A stretch of 64,000 bases of DNA from Flavobacterium bizetiae (GCF_902804475.1 NZ_CADCSU010000108.1:28404-92403); one strand, 5' to 3'; shown: positions 29,206-38,722, counted from the first letter of the stretch. The notes: generated by a model from the letters alone, not told the origin. Numbers and translations are program-made.

Positions 29206-29940
29206 ATGGAAAAAGAACATCAAATATTTGGAATTAGAGCCATTATAGAAGCAATTCAAGCAGGAAAAGAAGTCGATAAAGTATTTATACAAAAAGAGAT
29301 TTCAGGAGAATTAATGAAAGATTTAATGAAAGTGATGAAACGCGCTAACATAAATTTCTCATATGTACCTGTAGAAAAATTAAACCGATTAACTCCAAAC
29401 AATCACCAGGGAGCAGTTGCAACCATCTCTCCTATTGGTTTTATCGAATTGGAACATTTAGTAGAATCGACAATTGCATCTGGTTCAAAACCATTATTTT
29501 TAATATTAGATCAGATTTCTGATGCCCGTAATTTTGGAGCTATAATCAGAACAGCAGAATGCACTGGCGTAAACGGAATTATAGTTCAAAAAGCAGGATC
29601 TGCTCCTGTAAACGGAGATACAGTAAAAACATCAGCTGGAGCGGTATTTAATGTGCCAATTTGTAAAGTGGAACATATCAAAGATGCTATTTTTTATCTT
29701 CAGGGTTCAGGAATTAAAACTGTTGCTGCAACAGAGAAAACAGATCAAAACATTTACGATATAGCATTAAATGAACCATTAGCAATTATCATGGGATCTG
29801 AAGACAGAGGAATAAACCCTTCTGTACTTAAAATCGTTGATGAAAAAGCAAAATTACCAATGTTTGGATCAATTGGATCTCTAAACGTTTCTGTAGCTTG
29901 TGGAGCATTTTTATACGAAACTGTTCGACAAAGAAGTTAA
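29206..29940 (+). CDS. rlmB: 23S rRNA (guanosine-2'-O-)-methyltransferase RlmB-type (SpoU/TrmH family)
   Basis: S-adenosylmethionine-dependent 2'-O-methylation of 23S rRNA, most likely G2251 as in RlmB. I start at ATG 29206 (MEKEHQIFGIRAIIEAIQAG); an upstream reading from 29167 crosses the terminator and promoter. The 244-residue protein has an N-terminal L7Ae/L30-like substrate-binding domain (FGIRAIIEAIQAGKEVDKVF) and a SPOUT knot with QISDARNFGAIIRTAECTGV (motif 1), LAIIMGSEDRGINPSVL (motif 2) and GSIGSLNVSVACGAFLYETV (motif 3). Standing alone between terminators and a DUF2490 gene. TrmH-type tRNA specificity is less likely. Confidence 0.9.
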   Translation: MEKEHQIFGIRAIIEAIQAGKEVDKVFIQKEISGELMKDLMKVMKRANINFSYVPVEKLNRLTPNNHQGAVATISPIGFIELEHLVESTIASGSKPLFLILDQISDARNFGAIIRTAECTGVNGIIVQKAGSAPVNGDTVKTSAGAVFNVPICKVEHIKDAIFYLQGSGIKTVAATEKTDQNIYDIALNEPLAIIMGSEDRGINPSVLKIVDEKAKLPMFGSIGSLNVSVACGAFLYETVRQRS

Positions 29941-29982
29941 GTAGTATTGAGGAATTAGGTTGACAAATAAATATAATAATTG

Positions 29983-30783
29983 ATGTCTTTAAACCCTACC
30001 CAAAACATATCAATAAAAAAAACCGGTTTAATACTTGTAATTATTTTTATTACAAGTATTAATTACGGTCAGACTACTACATACAACCAATTTTGGAATG
30101 AAATTCAGTTCACCAGAACAATCAACGAGAAATGGTCGACTGAATTAAATCTGGGTGCCGTCTACAGCAGTACAGAATCTTCTTCTAATATTTTTCAACA
30201 AAACATACAACGCTCTGCGCGGGTATGGGGACATTACTATTTTTCTCCACGTTGGAAATTCTCTACTTTTTTAGCTTACAATTATAATAAAGATGTTCCG
30301 GAAATCGGTCAATTTAAATCTCCTGAGACAAGATTTGCGTTACAAGTAATTTACTATTTTCATAAAACGGGTTACACTTTAAGCACCAGAATGAGAATGG
30401 AATTGCGGCATATGCGAAATGAAGAAGGTGACTATGACAATGTTCTAAGATATCGCCAACAAATAAAATACATCCTCCCAATAAACAGCAAAGTTCTAAG
30501 AGAAGGTGTTGTTTATGCAATAGCTTCAGATGAATTATTTTTTAAATCAGGAACAAAAGTAACGGGCTTAAGCTTCTTTGACAGAAACAGACTAAACATT
30601 GGCGCGGGATATTTATTTAGTGATGACATTCAGGCAGAAGTAACTTATGCAAATGAATACCTACCTAGAGATAATGGAAATCAGATTGTAAATGCCGCAT
30701 CATTAACACTTACCTTCAATAATCTCTTTAGAAATCTAAGTAAAAAACTACATCATAAAAACGAATCTTCAACTGAAGATTAA
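29983..30783 (+). CDS. DUF2490 outer membrane beta-barrel protein
   Basis: Predicted outer-membrane protein of unknown function. From ATG 29983 it has 266 residues, an N-terminal hydrophobic signal (TGLILVIIFITSINYGQ) and then alternating short amphipathic strands rich in Tyr, Phe and Arg: YNQFWNEIQFTRTINEKWST, YSSTESSSNIFQQ, RNRLNIGAGYLFSDDIQAEV. This fits DUF2490. It lies 42 nt after rlmB and its stop is 5 nt from the converging gene at 30789. Confidence 0.75.
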   Translation: MSLNPTQNISIKKTGLILVIIFITSINYGQTTTYNQFWNEIQFTRTINEKWSTELNLGAVYSSTESSSNIFQQNIQRSARVWGHYYFSPRWKFSTFLAYNYNKDVPEIGQFKSPETRFALQVIYYFHKTGYTLSTRMRMELRHMRNEEGDYDNVLRYRQQIKYILPINSKVLREGVVYAIASDELFFKSGTKVTGLSFFDRNRLNIGAGYLFSDDIQAEVTYANEYLPRDNGNQIVNAASLTLTFNNLFRNLSKKLHHKNESSTED

Positions 30784-30788
30784 TTTTT

Positions 30789-31295
30789 TTACTTGTCTTC
30801 TTTTTTTAAAAAACAAGCGAGCTGTTTTATAATAGCATCTTTATGTAATTTAAAATCATAGCTACGCACAAACTCTGTACCCTCCATATTAATTTCGGCT
30901 ACAACAGCTTCAAACTTAGAAAAAGCTTCTATATCTTTTTGATCGATTAAATAAAGAACCTGCATCACTGAATCGTTATGTCGGTATTGAGTATCATAAT
31001 GCGTTAATCTGTACACATTTTTATCAGCAAGATGAATCACTAAATCATCTTTAATTTTTTTACCTTCTTTTTTAGGCGGAAATGGTGAAGGTTGCAGCGC
31101 AATAAAAAAATGCTCCTTATCTGTTACGATATTAATTTTTAATGACTTTGACTTTGTTGTATAAAAGTTAGTCGGATCAAAATAGTAAGTCATAGTACCA
31201 TCTGCAAGTACCCTATTCTTTATATCGCACTGAGCATGCATCTTTGAACTAATTAAGACTAATAAAAAAACAATGGTAAAGCTTATTTTTTTCAT
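30789..31295 (-). CDS. Secreted hypothetical protein
   Basis: Not recognised. I start at ATG 31295 (MKKISFTIVFLLVLISSKMH), giving 168 residues with a signal peptide ending HAQ and a mature part of about 146 residues. The mature part mixes short strands with charged stretches (KEGKKIKDDLVIHLADKNVY) and ends in a Lys-rich helix. One Cys lies just after the signal and one near the C-terminus, so a disulfide is possible. No domain is assigned. It converges with the DUF2490 gene, leaving 5 nt between the stops. Confidence 0.7.
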   Translation of the reverse strand: MKKISFTIVFLLVLISSKMHAQCDIKNRVLADGTMTYYFDPTNFYTTKSKSLKINIVTDKEHFFIALQPSPFPPKKEGKKIKDDLVIHLADKNVYRLTHYDTQYRHNDSVMQVLYLIDQKDIEAFSKFEAVVAEINMEGTEFVRSYDFKLHKDAIIKQLACFLKKEDK

Positions 31296-31360
31296 AACAT
31301 CTTGATTGAAATTAGAATACAAACAAAAATAGTCATTTAAATTAATTCAAATATTGCATT

Positions 31361-32125
31361 TTACATTTTATCCTCTGATTCTGTTTTGGTTACTGTATAA
31401 TTAACCGAAACATTTGAATTATAATAATTCCAAAAAAGTTCCGGTTCTTCCTCTGGTATTTCGGTATTTACAAAGTTTCCATTTTCATCAAAATGTTTCA
31501 TAAATGCATCTTCTTCAGGATTAAAATCCGGTTTTTGCCATTCGTAAACAATAGGCTTTGCGTATTCAGGAGTTTTATAAAGTAGCGACATTCCAAATCC
31601 AGTTATAAAACCAGCTAAATGTCCTTCCCAGGAAATTGTTTTATCTACATCAGGAAAAACATACCAAATCATTCCTCCGTATAGCAAAATTACAGATAAC
31701 GAAAGTGCCACTAAACGGTAATAACGTGTTTGAATTCCTTTAAAAAATATAAAACTCACCAAAACATAAATTAGTCCACTGGCGCCAATATGATAATTCT
31801 CCCGACCAATAACCCAAGTTATTAAACCTGAGAATAAAATCCCAAAACCAATTACAGCAAATGATTGTTTGGGATAAAAAAATTGCATAGCGGCTAATAA
31901 TACTAATAACGGAATAGAGTTATTATATAAATGGTCTAAATTTTCGTGAATAAAAGGGCTAAACAAAACGCCTTGTAAACCTGAAAAGTCCCGAGGATAG
32001 ATACCATGCTGATAAAAATCAAAATCGAAACGGATTTGCATCCAATAAACAATCCACAAAAAAAGAACAAAAAAAACAGGAAGACCGATCACGGCATTCG
32101 AAAATTTAAAGTGGTTATCATTCAT
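31361..32125 (-). CDS. Rhomboid family intramembrane serine protease
   Basis: Inner-membrane protease that cuts within transmembrane segments. The 254 residues contain about six membrane helices. Catalytic serine is S116 in GASG (114-117), catalytic histidine H169 in WEGHLAGFITGFG, and the HxxxN-type motif is H65-N69 (DHLYNN). A soluble acidic C-terminal tail of about 50 residues follows the last helix (PDFNPEEDAFMKHFDENGNF). Substrates are unknown. It lies 65 nt downstream of the secreted hypothetical gene's start and shares its strand. Confidence 0.93.
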   Translation of the reverse strand: MNDNHFKFSNAVIGLPVFFVLFLWIVYWMQIRFDFDFYQHGIYPRDFSGLQGVLFSPFIHENLDHLYNNSIPLLVLLAAMQFFYPKQSFAVIGFGILFSGLITWVIGRENYHIGASGLIYVLVSFIFFKGIQTRYYRLVALSLSVILLYGGMIWYVFPDVDKTISWEGHLAGFITGFGMSLLYKTPEYAKPIVYEWQKPDFNPEEDAFMKHFDENGNFVNTEIPEEEPELFWNYYNSNVSVNYTVTKTESEDKM

Positions 32126-32276
32126 CGTTTTTGGAAATAAAGTTATAAGAATGATATCAAAAAACTATCCAATTACAATTTACTGATAATTTGTCAGCTA
32201 ACCACATATGTCCTTTGTTATGATTTGTAACCCTTTAATACTATAAAATTAAAATTGAAAATAGTAATTTTACAAA

Positions 32277-33554
32277 ATGGAAGCACCTTTAGCCGAGCGT
32301 ATTCGCCCACAGCAATTAGAAGATTATATCAGTCAGAGTCATTTGGTTGGACCAAATGGTTCATTAACGCAACAAATTTCGAAAGGAATTATTCCGTCAT
32401 TGATCTTTTGGGGACCTCCTGGAACAGGAAAAACAACTTTGGCACAAATTATTGCTCAGGAATCGAAACGCCCATTTTATATCTTAAGCGCTATAAATTC
32501 AGGGGTAAAAGATATTCGTGATGTAATTGAAAAAGCAAAGCAAAGCGGCGGATTATTTACAGCAAAAAATCCTATTTTATTTATTGATGAGATTCACCGA
32601 TTTAGCAAATCACAACAAGATTCGCTTTTAGCTGCTGTCGAAAAAGGATGGATAACACTTATTGGTGCTACAACAGAGAATCCGAGTTTTGAAGTTATTC
32701 CTGCATTATTGTCACGTTGTCAAGTTTATATATTAAATGCTTTTACTAAAGCAGATCTAGAGGCTTTATTGCATCGCGCAATGAAAACGGATACTTATCT
32801 GGCAACGAAAAACATTACATTAAAGGAAACAGAAGCTTTACTCCGACTTTCTGGCGGAGATGGAAGAAAATTATTGAATATTTTTGAACTTGTGATCAAT
32901 GCTTCATCAGGCGATGAAATTATTATTACAAACGATCGCGTTTTTGAATTGGTGCAGCAAAATACTGTTTTGTATGACAAAAGTGGCGAACAGCATTATG
33001 ATATTGTTTCGGCATTTATAAAATCAATTCGTGGTAGTGATCCCAACGGAGCCGTTTATTGGCTGGCAAGAATGATTGAAGGCGGTGAAGATGTCAAGTT
33101 TATTGCCCGACGAATGCTTATACTTTCTAGCGAAGATATTGGTAATGCGAACCCAACAGCTTTTATAATGGCGAACAATACTTTTCAGGCCGTAACAACT
33201 ATTGGTTATCCTGAAAGCCGAATTATATTAAGTCAATGTGCCATTTATCTGGCAACTTCTCCTAAAAGTAATGCTTCGTATATGGCAATTGGTAATGCGC
33301 AACAATTAGTAAAGCAAACAGGAGATTTACCGGTTCCTATTCACTTAAGAAACGCTCCAACAAAACTTATGAAAGAATTAGGTTATGGCGATGATTATAA
33401 ATATTCGCATGACTATGCTAATAATTTTGCGGAACAGGAATTTTTACCTGATGCCGTAAAAGAAACGGTTCTTTATAATCCAGGCAGCAACTCAAGAGAG
33501 AACAGCAACCGTGAATTTCTAAAGAACCGTTGGAAAGATAAATACGGTTACTAA
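32277..33554 (+). CDS. rarA: Replication-associated recombination protein A (RarA/MgsA AAA ATPase)
   Basis: Clamp-loader-like AAA+ ATPase that acts at stalled replication forks. It has 425 residues; Walker A is GPPGTGKT (46-53), Walker [11 protein letters not shown], sensor 1 [12 protein letters not shown]. The C-terminal MgsA-type tetramerisation region includes [20 protein letters not shown] and [19 protein letters not shown]. The hairpin overlapping the stop codon terminates it. It is divergent from the rhomboid gene and convergent with the gene at 33570. Confidence 0.96.
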   Translation: MEAPLAERIRPQQLEDYISQSHLVGPNGSLTQQISKGIIPSLIFWGPPGTGKTTLAQIIAQESKRPFYILSAINSGVKDIRDVIEKAKQSGGLFTAKNPILFIDEIHRFSKSQQDSLLAAVEKGWITLIGATTENPSFEVIPALLSRCQVYILNAFTKADLEALLHRAMKTDTYLATKNITLKETEALLRLSGGDGRKLLNIFELVINASSGDEIIITNDRVFELVQQNTVLYDKSGEQHYDIVSAFIKSIRGSDPNGAVYWLARMIEGGEDVKFIARRMLILSSEDIGNANPTAFIMANNTFQAVTTIGYPESRIILSQCAIYLATSPKSNASYMAIGNAQQLVKQTGDLPVPIHLRNAPTKLMKELGYGDDYKYSHDYANNFAEQEFLPDAVKETVLYNPGSNSRENSNREFLKNRWKDKYGY

Positions 33555-33572
33555 AACCGTATTTTATTTTTA
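33541..33572 (+). terminator. Terminator overlapping the rarA stop codon
   Basis: AATACGGTT (33541-33549), 5-nt loop containing part of the stop region, AACCGTATT (33555-33563), then a T-rich tract. The stem includes the last codons of rarA. The converging gene ends at 33570, so the hairpin may also act on it weakly. Confidence 0.6.
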
Positions 33573-34313
33573 GAATTTTACTACCACTTTTTCAGATACT
33601 AATTGATCATTTTTATAGTACTCAAAAAACCATTGATTGTCTTTTGCGTTTAATGATCCCTGAATACCATCTTTTATAGCAATAAATGAATCCGGGCGAG
33701 ATGTTTTTAACAACTTCATCACCACTTTTGGTGTTTTATCAATTAACTGATATCCGTTTTCTGTTGGTTGTGCATACAATAAGTTAGGATCTGTCATATC
33801 TGCAACCGGAGCTGGTACAATTGCTGTCGCAGCTAATGTTTGAGATGTTACAGGAGCCGAAGTAGCTGTATTTGTAGAATTAGCAGTTTTTCCGTTATAC
33901 TTATAATTTAATGCATTTATAGAAACAAATGCCAACTCAAGACTTTCTCTATACGCAGATTCGTATTCTTTTTCTTTGCTTCTTCCTACTTGTGACGTAT
34001 AAATAACCTTACCATAGCAATCTCTAAATTCTAGATAAAGTTTAGTGATTAAAAATCCACTATCTCTTTTTACATCGACGTATAAAAGATCACAACGATC
34101 AGCAAATCCTGCGGGAAGTTGTTCATTTGCATAAAAAGCCTGAAAACCAGCTTTAAGTAAATTTGCCTTAGTCATCGTTGACAGCCTGTACTGATTTTCT
34201 GTTTTAAGAAAATCATATTTTAAAGGCACAATAACTGCTTTGTAATCATTAACAGATTGTGAAAACCCAATAACTGAAGTAAGAAATGCTATCAAGAAAA
34301 ATTTAATTCTCAT
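33570..34313 (-). CDS. Secreted hypothetical protein with two domains
   Basis: Not recognised. The 247 residues start with a signal peptide (MRIKFFLIAFLTSVIGFSQ). The first folded part (about 20-145) has mixed strands and helices, including DRCDLLYVDVKRDSGFLITK and LEFRDCYGKVIYTSQVGRSK with two cysteines; the pattern is reminiscent of small lipid- or envelope-associated domains but I cannot name it. A Thr/Ala/Ser/Pro-rich linker (about 147-178) joins a C-terminal small domain ending KDNQWFFEYYKNDQLVSEKV. Only 2 nt separate it from the next gene's end, so it probably shares a transcript with the HAD gene. Confidence 0.75.
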   Translation of the reverse strand: MRIKFFLIAFLTSVIGFSQSVNDYKAVIVPLKYDFLKTENQYRLSTMTKANLLKAGFQAFYANEQLPAGFADRCDLLYVDVKRDSGFLITKLYLEFRDCYGKVIYTSQVGRSKEKEYESAYRESLELAFVSINALNYKYNGKTANSTNTATSAPVTSQTLAATAIVPAPVADMTDPNLLYAQPTENGYQLIDKTPKVVMKLLKTSRPDSFIAIKDGIQGSLNAKDNQWFFEYYKNDQLVSEKVVVKF

Positions 34314-34315
34314 AA

Positions 34316-35002
34316 TTATAAATATTTTTTAAGTTCTAATAAATGATTTATTTGTTTAATATTATCCGGCGCTGAAATTTTCTTATCATTAAAAAAGATA
34401 GCATCCAGACCAGCGTTCAAAGCCCCATTGACATCAGCATCAAGGCAATCGCCAATCATTATACTATTTTGTTTTGATGCTTTAGCAACATTCACAGCAT
34501 AATCAAAGATAATACTATTTGGCTTTTTTACACCTGCCAATTCAGAATTTGTTATAGTCTCGAAATAACCAGAAAGTAATGCATTATTAATCTTCTTGTC
34601 CTGAACATTAGCAAAACCATTAGTAATAATATGCAGTCTGTATTTTGGTCTTAAATATTCTAAAACTTCAATTGCACCATCAAAGAGATGGTTGTTATCC
34701 GTTAAAAACTCGATATAATCATTTGCAATCTGATCGATACTTTCATCAGAAATCTCAATATTCAGAGCATCAAAAGAAAACTTTAAACGATTGTATCGCA
34801 GCTCTAAATGCGTAATTTTATCATTTTGATATAATTTCCAGCACTCCTGATTTATAGGAGCGTATTTTTCTATAAAATCCTGTATTTTAATCTCAGGAAA
34901 TCTGCTCTTAAAAATTCGATCGAAAGCCATCTCTGAGTTCTTATCAAAGTCCCAAAGCGTATGATCTAAATCAAAAAAAACATCGGTAATATTTGTCTTC
35001 AT
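34316..35002 (-). CDS. YjjG-family HAD noncanonical pyrimidine nucleotidase
   Basis: HAD hydrolase predicted to dephosphorylate noncanonical pyrimidine nucleoside monophosphates, a house-cleaning role. It has 228 residues. Motif I is FFDLDHTLWDFD (nucleophile D11, acid D13), motif II IITNG (HIITNGFANVQDKKI), motif III Lys in LAGVKKPNSIIF, motif IV MIGDCLDADVNGALNAGLDA. A helical C1 cap lies between motifs I and II. It begins 3 nt after the radC stop and ends 2 nt before the secreted gene. Confidence 0.88.
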   Translation of the reverse strand: MKTNITDVFFDLDHTLWDFDKNSEMAFDRIFKSRFPEIKIQDFIEKYAPINQECWKLYQNDKITHLELRYNRLKFSFDALNIEISDESIDQIANDYIEFLTDNNHLFDGAIEVLEYLRPKYRLHIITNGFANVQDKKINNALLSGYFETITNSELAGVKKPNSIIFDYAVNVAKASKQNSIMIGDCLDADVNGALNAGLDAIFFNDKKISAPDNIKQINHLLELKKYL

Positions 35003-35005
35003 GTG

Positions 35006-35713
35006 TTAAAAAATTCCTTCATCTACAAAACTATAATATTTTGTTTCAGTAATGATTATATGATCTAAAACTTTAACATCTAAGCTTTCTCCTGCCAATT
35101 TTATTTTCTTTGTAATTTGCTTATCAGCATCACTTGGTATTAATGAACCCGAAGGATGATTATGACACAAAATCAAGCCCGTAGCTTTAGTTTCAAACGC
35201 ATAATGAAAAACCAAACGCGTATCAACAACAGTTCCTGTTATTCCACCTTTACTCAATTGTATTTTAGAAATCACCTTATTAGAATTATTAAGAAAAAGC
35301 ACCCAAAATTCCTCATGAGCTAATTCACCAATAATGGGTTGCATGATTTCAAAAACTGATTTACTCGAGATAATTTTCTTTTCAAACTCTGCCGCATCTT
35401 CAGATCTTCGTCGTCGACCCAATTCCAAAGCAGCAACAATTGTAATTGCCTTTGCCTCTCCTATTCCTTTAAAACTCATTAACTGAGAAATAGACATTTT
35501 ACCTAAAGAATTTAGATTATCTACGCTGGCCAAAATTCTTTTGCTCAATGCTACTGCAGATTCATTTCGATTACCAGAACCAATTAAAATAGCAATCAGT
35601 GCGGCATCGCTTAAAGCATCAATACCTTTAAGCATTAATTTCTCACGAGGTTTGTCATCTTCTGACCAATCTTTAATAGCAAAATGCTTTGATTTCATAG
35701 TAATTTCTGTCAT
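35006..35713 (-). CDS. radC: RadC-family MPN/JAMM domain protein
   Basis: RadC family, historically named for DNA repair, though that role is not established. I start at ATG 35713 (MTEITMKSKHFAIKDWSEDD), giving 235 residues; ATG 35698 is an alternative, and a longer reading from 35782 is less likely. The N-terminal part has a helix-hairpin-helix region (SQLMSFKGIGEAKAITIVAA). The MPN domain has the JAMM metal motif HNHPSGSLIPSDAD. It ends 3 nt before the HAD gene. Function may lie in the chromosome or in mobile-element biology. Confidence 0.88.
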   Translation of the reverse strand: MTEITMKSKHFAIKDWSEDDKPREKLMLKGIDALSDAALIAILIGSGNRNESAVALSKRILASVDNLNSLGKMSISQLMSFKGIGEAKAITIVAALELGRRRRSEDAAEFEKKIISSKSVFEIMQPIIGELAHEEFWVLFLNNSNKVISKIQLSKGGITGTVVDTRLVFHYAFETKATGLILCHNHPSGSLIPSDADKQITKKIKLAGESLDVKVLDHIIITETKYYSFVDEGIF

Positions 35714-35835
35714 TAATCGAAAAAATAAATCAGCTATTTTTACGAAAGGCGAATATATTAAAAAATAAGAAAAATCATTCATAAAACATGTTCTATAATT
35801 TTAATCCTTACATTTAGATTCGCTTAATTCACTAC

Positions 35836-35843
35836 TAAATTTG
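35836..35843 (+). promoter_or_regulatory. Candidate -7 box for the DUF1287 gene, probably leaderless
   Basis: TAAATTTG ends 4 nt before the ATG at 35848, and TTTA lies 19 nt upstream (35813-35816) as a partial -33 box. The predicted transcript would start at or just inside the start codon. Confidence 0.5.
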
Positions 35844-35847
35844 CAAA

Positions 35848-36474
35848 ATGAAATCAATTTATCTAGTATTCGCTTTCCTGCTCTTTGTATCCTGTAAACA
35901 AAAACCAACAGACTCATTTAGCAATGTAAATGAACAAGAAGATGCAAAAACTTTTGAGCAAAAATTATCAAACGCCGCTTTATCTGTAATTGCCCCGACA
36001 ATAGATTATGATCCTTCTTATTTCTCTATCGAATATCCTAACGGAGATGTCCCAAAAAACAAAGGCGTTTGTACAGATGTCATTATTCGGTCGTATAGAA
36101 AATTAGGTATTGATTTGCAAAAAGAAGTTCACGAAGATATGATCAAAAATTTTTCAGCATATCCTAATTTACAAAAATGGGGAATGACAAAAACCGATAC
36201 TAATATTGATCATAGAAGAGTTCCTAACCTGGAAATCTTTTTTGAACGAAAAGGAGAAAAACTTCCGGTAACCCAAAATCCGAAAGATTATAAAACTGGT
36301 GAAATTGTAATCTGGCTAATTAATAATAAATTACCCCATATTGGAATTGTAACCCGCAAAAAATCAAAAGACGGAAAAAGAAATCTCATCGTACACAATG
36401 TTGGCAACGGGCAAGTACTACAAGATTGTTTGTTTGAATATAAAATTGTGGGACATTACAGGTATTGGAAATAA
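35848..36474 (+). CDS. DUF1287 lipoprotein
   Basis: Predicted envelope lipoprotein of the DUF1287 (YijF) family. It has 208 residues; lipobox Cys16 (VFAFLLFVSC). The conserved block PNGDVPKNKGVCTDVIIRSY contains a Cys, and GEIVIWLINNKLPHIGIVTR plus NLIVHNVGNGQVLQDCLF hold conserved His residues, a Cys-His arrangement like NlpC/P60-type hydrolases. Enzymatic activity is inferred only. It is monocistronic, facing the mpl terminator at 36546-36581. Confidence 0.85.
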   Translation: MKSIYLVFAFLLFVSCKQKPTDSFSNVNEQEDAKTFEQKLSNAALSVIAPTIDYDPSYFSIEYPNGDVPKNKGVCTDVIIRSYRKLGIDLQKEVHEDMIKNFSAYPNLQKWGMTKTDTNIDHRRVPNLEIFFERKGEKLPVTQNPKDYKTGEIVIWLINNKLPHIGIVTRKKSKDGKRNLIVHNVGNGQVLQDCLFEYKIVGHYRYWK

Positions 36475-36545
36475 AATTTCAAAAAATAAAATTCAAATTC
36501 CAACTTAAATTGTATATGTTCTATAATCCCGAAAAGCAAATTCCA

Positions 36546-36581
36546 AAAAAAAAAATGCCAATTACAAAACTGCAATTGGCA
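36546..36581 (-). terminator. Terminator after mpl
   Basis: Minus strand: TGCCAATT, 10-nt loop, AATTGGCA (36581-36556) followed by ten T residues (36555-36546). It lies 30 nt after the mpl stop. Confidence 0.85.
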
Positions 36582-36611
36582 CATTATCTTATTATCAAAT
36601 TGACTAATTAT

Positions 36612-37967
36612 CTACTCAATTAAACCTTTTACTTCATCAAAGTTTAATCCTCCGTAATTTCCTGAACTCATCAATAATAAAGCAGAATTATCAAGATTTA
36701 AATTGAATAAATAATCTTTGAATTCTGTAGGATTAGTATAAATAATTAAATCTTTTCTATTAAAAGCTGTTGCGATTTGCTCGTAAGTTACTTCTTCTAA
36801 TTGCTTAATTTTTACAGCATCCGGAGAATAGAAAACAACAGCAACATCAGCATACTCTAAAGCGCCTTCATATTCTTTTAAAAACTCAGCATTCAAACTG
36901 CTATAAGTGTGTAATTCTAAACAAGCAACCAAAGTTCTGTTTGGATATTGCTCTTTAACCGCTTTTGTCGTCGCGGCCACTTTACTTGGCGAATGTGCAA
37001 AATCCTTATAAGCTACTTTACCTTTTCCTTCTGCGATTTTTTCTAAACGCTTTGATGCACCTTTAAAACTCGCAATTGCTTCGTAAAAATCAGCTTCATC
37101 TACGCCCATGTTTTGGCAAATCCATTTTGCTCCGGCAAGATTATTTAAATTATGCGCTCCAAAAACTTCAATTGGCATATCGCCCTCTGGAGTTTCTAAC
37201 AAGGTTACACCATCATTTACACTATATTTTGGAGTAGCATAAGCCAGTTTACGAATTGGATTCGTTGCAGCTTCAGCAACACGCTTAACTTCTGGATCCT
37301 CTTCGTTATAAACTAAGATTCCGCCATTGGTAATTTTGGCAATAAAAATTTCGAACTGCTCTACATAATTCTCATAGGTTGGGAATACATTAATATGATC
37401 CCACGCAATTCCAGAAATTAATGCAATATTAGGTTGGTACAAATGAAATTTTGGGCGTCTGTCTATAGGAGATGATAAATACTCATCACCTTCCAGAACC
37501 ATAAAATCATTTTCTTCGGTAAGGTGCACCATCGTATCAAAACCTTCAAGCTGTGCTCCTACCATATAATCAACTTCAATATTATGATAATGCATTACAT
37601 GCAAAATCATCGAAGTAATAGTTGTTTTTCCGTGAGAACCTCCAATTACAACGCGAGTTTTATTTTTAGATTGCTCGTATAAAAACTCAGGATATGAATA
37701 AATTTTCAAACCTAATTTCTGCGCTTTTAGCAATTCAGGATTGTCTGCTTTTGCATGCATTCCAAGAATGATTGCATCAATATCAGCCGTAATTTTCTCA
37801 GGAAACCAACCTAACTCAGCAGGTAAAATTCCTTTTTTTTCTAATCTTGATTTTGATGGTTCAAAAATAGCATCATCACTACCTGTTACCTGATATCCTT
37901 TATTATGCAATGCCAATGCTAAATTGTGCATAGCGCTCCCGCCTATCGCGATGAAATGTGTTTTCAT
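36612..37967 (-). CDS. mpl: UDP-N-acetylmuramate:L-alanyl-gamma-D-glutamyl-meso-DAP ligase
   Basis: Murein-recycling ligase that attaches recovered tripeptide to UDP-MurNAc. I start at ATG 37967 (MKTHFIAIGGSAMHNLALAL), giving 451 residues, 4 fewer than the longest reading. Mur ligase domains are in order: Rossmann-like N-terminal domain, ATP-binding P-loop GGSHGKTT (109-116), central ligase domain (GDEYLSSPIDRRPKFHLYQP; SGIAWDHINVFPTYENYVEQ) and C-terminal domain with KDFAHSPSKVAATTKAV. The MHNLALAL start and DEYLSS segment separate it from MurC (GIGMSG-type). It has its own terminator. Confidence 0.92.
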   Translation of the reverse strand: MKTHFIAIGGSAMHNLALALHNKGYQVTGSDDAIFEPSKSRLEKKGILPAELGWFPEKITADIDAIILGMHAKADNPELLKAQKLGLKIYSYPEFLYEQSKNKTRVVIGGSHGKTTITSMILHVMHYHNIEVDYMVGAQLEGFDTMVHLTEENDFMVLEGDEYLSSPIDRRPKFHLYQPNIALISGIAWDHINVFPTYENYVEQFEIFIAKITNGGILVYNEEDPEVKRVAEAATNPIRKLAYATPKYSVNDGVTLLETPEGDMPIEVFGAHNLNNLAGAKWICQNMGVDEADFYEAIASFKGASKRLEKIAEGKGKVAYKDFAHSPSKVAATTKAVKEQYPNRTLVACLELHTYSSLNAEFLKEYEGALEYADVAVVFYSPDAVKIKQLEEVTYEQIATAFNRKDLIIYTNPTEFKDYLFNLNLDNSALLLMSSGNYGGLNFDEVKGLIE

Positions 37968-38032
37968 TATAAATTCCAATTTTTAAATTCCAAATTCCAA
38001 TCTTATCATTAAAATTTGGCTATGAGATTTGA

Positions 38033-38722
38033 TTATTGTGCGTCAAATTTTCGTTTTAATTCCTGTGCCTTTTTAGGGTCTTTTAATTTATTCAAATATA
38101 AATTATATAATTTTTGAAATGTGACTTTTGATTTACCAATTTCATTTGCCTTTATATAATTTTTTTCTGCCAATGTATATCTCTTAAAATATTCTTCGAT
38201 TCTCCCTCTTGACAAATAGCCATCTACGGGAGAAAATTGTGCTAATTCATTCGAATACGCCATTGCTTTAGATTCACTTCCGCCTAAAATCCCAGGTAAT
38301 TGCAAATATATTTCGATCAAAGCCCATCTTGCCTGCACGTGTTTCGGATTCAGAACAATTGCCTTTTCAAAGGCCTGTTTCATATCGTCTACCATCGTAA
38401 AAGCTTTTATTTTATTTACTTCTGTAGCTCTCATCGCGAGACAACCTCCATATTTAAAATAATAATCAGCTTCTGCGGATTTAAGTTCTTTGAGTTTTTT
38501 AAAATATTCAGCACCTTTTACCCATGCTTTTTGATGTGCTGCAATTTCTCCCAAATACTCCATTGTTTTTATATCCAAAGGTTTGCTTTTTAAAACACCT
38601 TCAAGAATAACTTGCGCTTCGTCATATTTTTTAGATTGAAATAGCTTCTCGCCTTTTTCAAAATTAGATTGTGACCAAATACAAATTGGCACAAATAAAA
38701 AAAAGAGGAGCAGCTTTTTCAT
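38033..38722 (-). CDS. Secreted TPR-repeat protein
   Basis: Predicted periplasmic protein with a signal peptide (MKKLLLFFLFVPICIWSQ) and helical tetratricopeptide repeats. It has 229 residues. Repeat-like units are seen at FEKGEKLFQSKKYDEAQVIL, EYFKKLKELKSAEADYYFKY, AFEKAIVLNPKHVQARWALI and YTLAEKNYIKANEIGKSKVT. Partner and process are unknown. It precedes the macroglobulin gene divergently by 130 nt. Confidence 0.85.
   Translation of the reverse strand: MKKLLLFFLFVPICIWSQSNFEKGEKLFQSKKYDEAQVILEGVLKSKPLDIKTMEYLGEIAAHQKAWVKGAEYFKKLKELKSAEADYYFKYGGCLAMRATEVNKIKAFTMVDDMKQAFEKAIVLNPKHVQARWALIEIYLQLPGILGGSESKAMAYSNELAQFSPVDGYLSRGRIEEYFKRYTLAEKNYIKANEIGKSKVTFQKLYNLYLNKLKDPKKAQELKRKFDAQ

Noticed and set aside
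32255..32521. 88-residue frame overlapping the start of rarA
   Set aside because: It lies in a different frame over the conserved Walker A region of rarA and has no family features.
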